Shown piece after piece: positions 63,713-64,000 of a stretch of 64,000 nt of DNA. Position numbers and translations under genes: made by a program. Source of the DNA: JAOUFP01 sp963801505 (GTDB taxonomy: Bacteria > Nitrospirota > Thermodesulfovibrionia > Thermodesulfovibrionales > UBA6898). Within the stretch, counting starts at the first letter, position 1. The number at the start of each line of letters is the position of its first letter. Below the pieces are notes generated by a model. That model did no database searches and was not told the origin of the DNA. It was given only the letters and a program-made list of their open reading frames with translations. The stretch covers positions 1 through 64,000 of the forward strand of contig CAWDEY010000013.1 in NCBI GenBank assembly GCA_963801505.1, in the 5' to 3' direction.

Positions 63713-63723
63713 AAGGAGAAATA

Positions 63724-64000
63724 ATGGAGCACAATAGCACTGATTCTCCGCAGGTTGGGAGCCTCGTAATGTCGGATGCCTGCGTGCATCCGGCAACAAG
63801 TGTTAGGACTGTAGTTGAGAGGTTTTTTGAGTCGCAGCAGCTTGACGCTGTTGCCGCTGTAGAAGGCAGGGAGGCGGTCGGCCTCATTACGAGGACCAAA
63901 CTGCTTTTTTCGGTATTCAGAAGATACGGCTTCGAGCTCTATGGGAGAAAGCCCGTCATCGTTATTACAGATACGGACCCGCTTTTCATATGTGAGAGGG
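63724..64000 (+). CDS. CBS-domain protein (partial, runs off the end)
   Basis: ATG 63724 with AAGGAG upstream. The 92 visible residues include VGSLVMSDACVHPATSVRTV, LDAVAAVEGREAVGLITRTKL and LFSVFRRYGFELYGRKPV, typical of a CBS pair found ahead of GGDEF domains. The rest lies outside the window, so output is unknown; a diguanylate cyclase is likely. Confidence 0.6.
   Translation, partial: MEHNSTDSPQVGSLVMSDACVHPATSVRTVVERFFESQQLDAVAAVEGREAVGLITRTKLLFSVFRRYGFELYGRKPVIVITDTDPLFICER

Overview
The window looks like a chromosome segment of a Gram-negative, diderm, free-living bacterium. Protein style suggests a Nitrospirota (Thermodesulfovibrionia-like) or deltaproteobacterial-type organism: a DapL-type aminotransferase, BioW/BioB biotin synthesis, PAS proteins with a Cys4 tail, a c-di-GMP-type riboswitch ahead of a GSU3473-like small protein, and many two-component systems. 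This placement is inference; there is no rRNA in the window.

Layout. 0-7.2 kb: broken fmdB and THEP1 NTPase genes, a lipoprotein, a PAS protein, two overlapping tyrosine recombinases (one truncated), a structured-RNA candidate, a GEMM riboswitch controlling a small protein, and a GT39-like membrane glycosyltransferase. 7.8-12.7 kb: a small island inserted at the 3' end of the tmRNA gene. It is bounded by a 28-bp duplication, holds an integrase remnant, and carries a diheme cytochrome, a CDF metal exporter and a novel repeat-built protein. 12.7-24.9 kb: ssrA-smpB, a Rec-GGDEF protein, a radical SAM/B12 protein, toxin-antitoxin genes and remnants, yggS-proC-yggT-divIVA-hisS (several frameshifted), a lipid kinase and bioW. 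25-37 kb: signalling genes (NtrC-type regulator, large Rec-GAF-PAS kinase, hybrid kinase), bioB, CFA synthase and acylphosphatase, interspersed with a dispersed palindromic repeat family. 37-45 kb: livFGMH, dapL, folK, ilvC (frameshifted), psd and small genes.

45-64 kb: the most coherent block is an apparent phosphate-starvation locus. It has a PhoB/PhoR-like pair, a second PhoB with a PhoR collapsed by internal deletion, and a third PhoB-like regulator. Around it are a porin, a metallophosphoesterase, PHP proteins, a GT21-type glycolipid glucosyltransferase, an ArsC arsenate reductase, a DedA protein, PhoH and several small Cys-rich proteins. I find Pho-box-like arrays (7-bp units on an 11-bp pitch ending 9-11 bp before a -10 box) in front of eight of these transcription units. 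This is the best candidate for an undescribed system: a Pho regulon that seems to link porin-mediated uptake, phosphate scavenging, replacement of phospholipid by glycolipid, arsenate detoxification and a family of uncharacterised four-cysteine mini-proteins.

Many otherwise conserved genes (ilvC, hisS, proC, divIVA, the radical SAM gene, the porin) carry single-base frameshifts, several of them at homopolymer runs. Assembly error is a serious alternative to real decay and should be kept in mind throughout.
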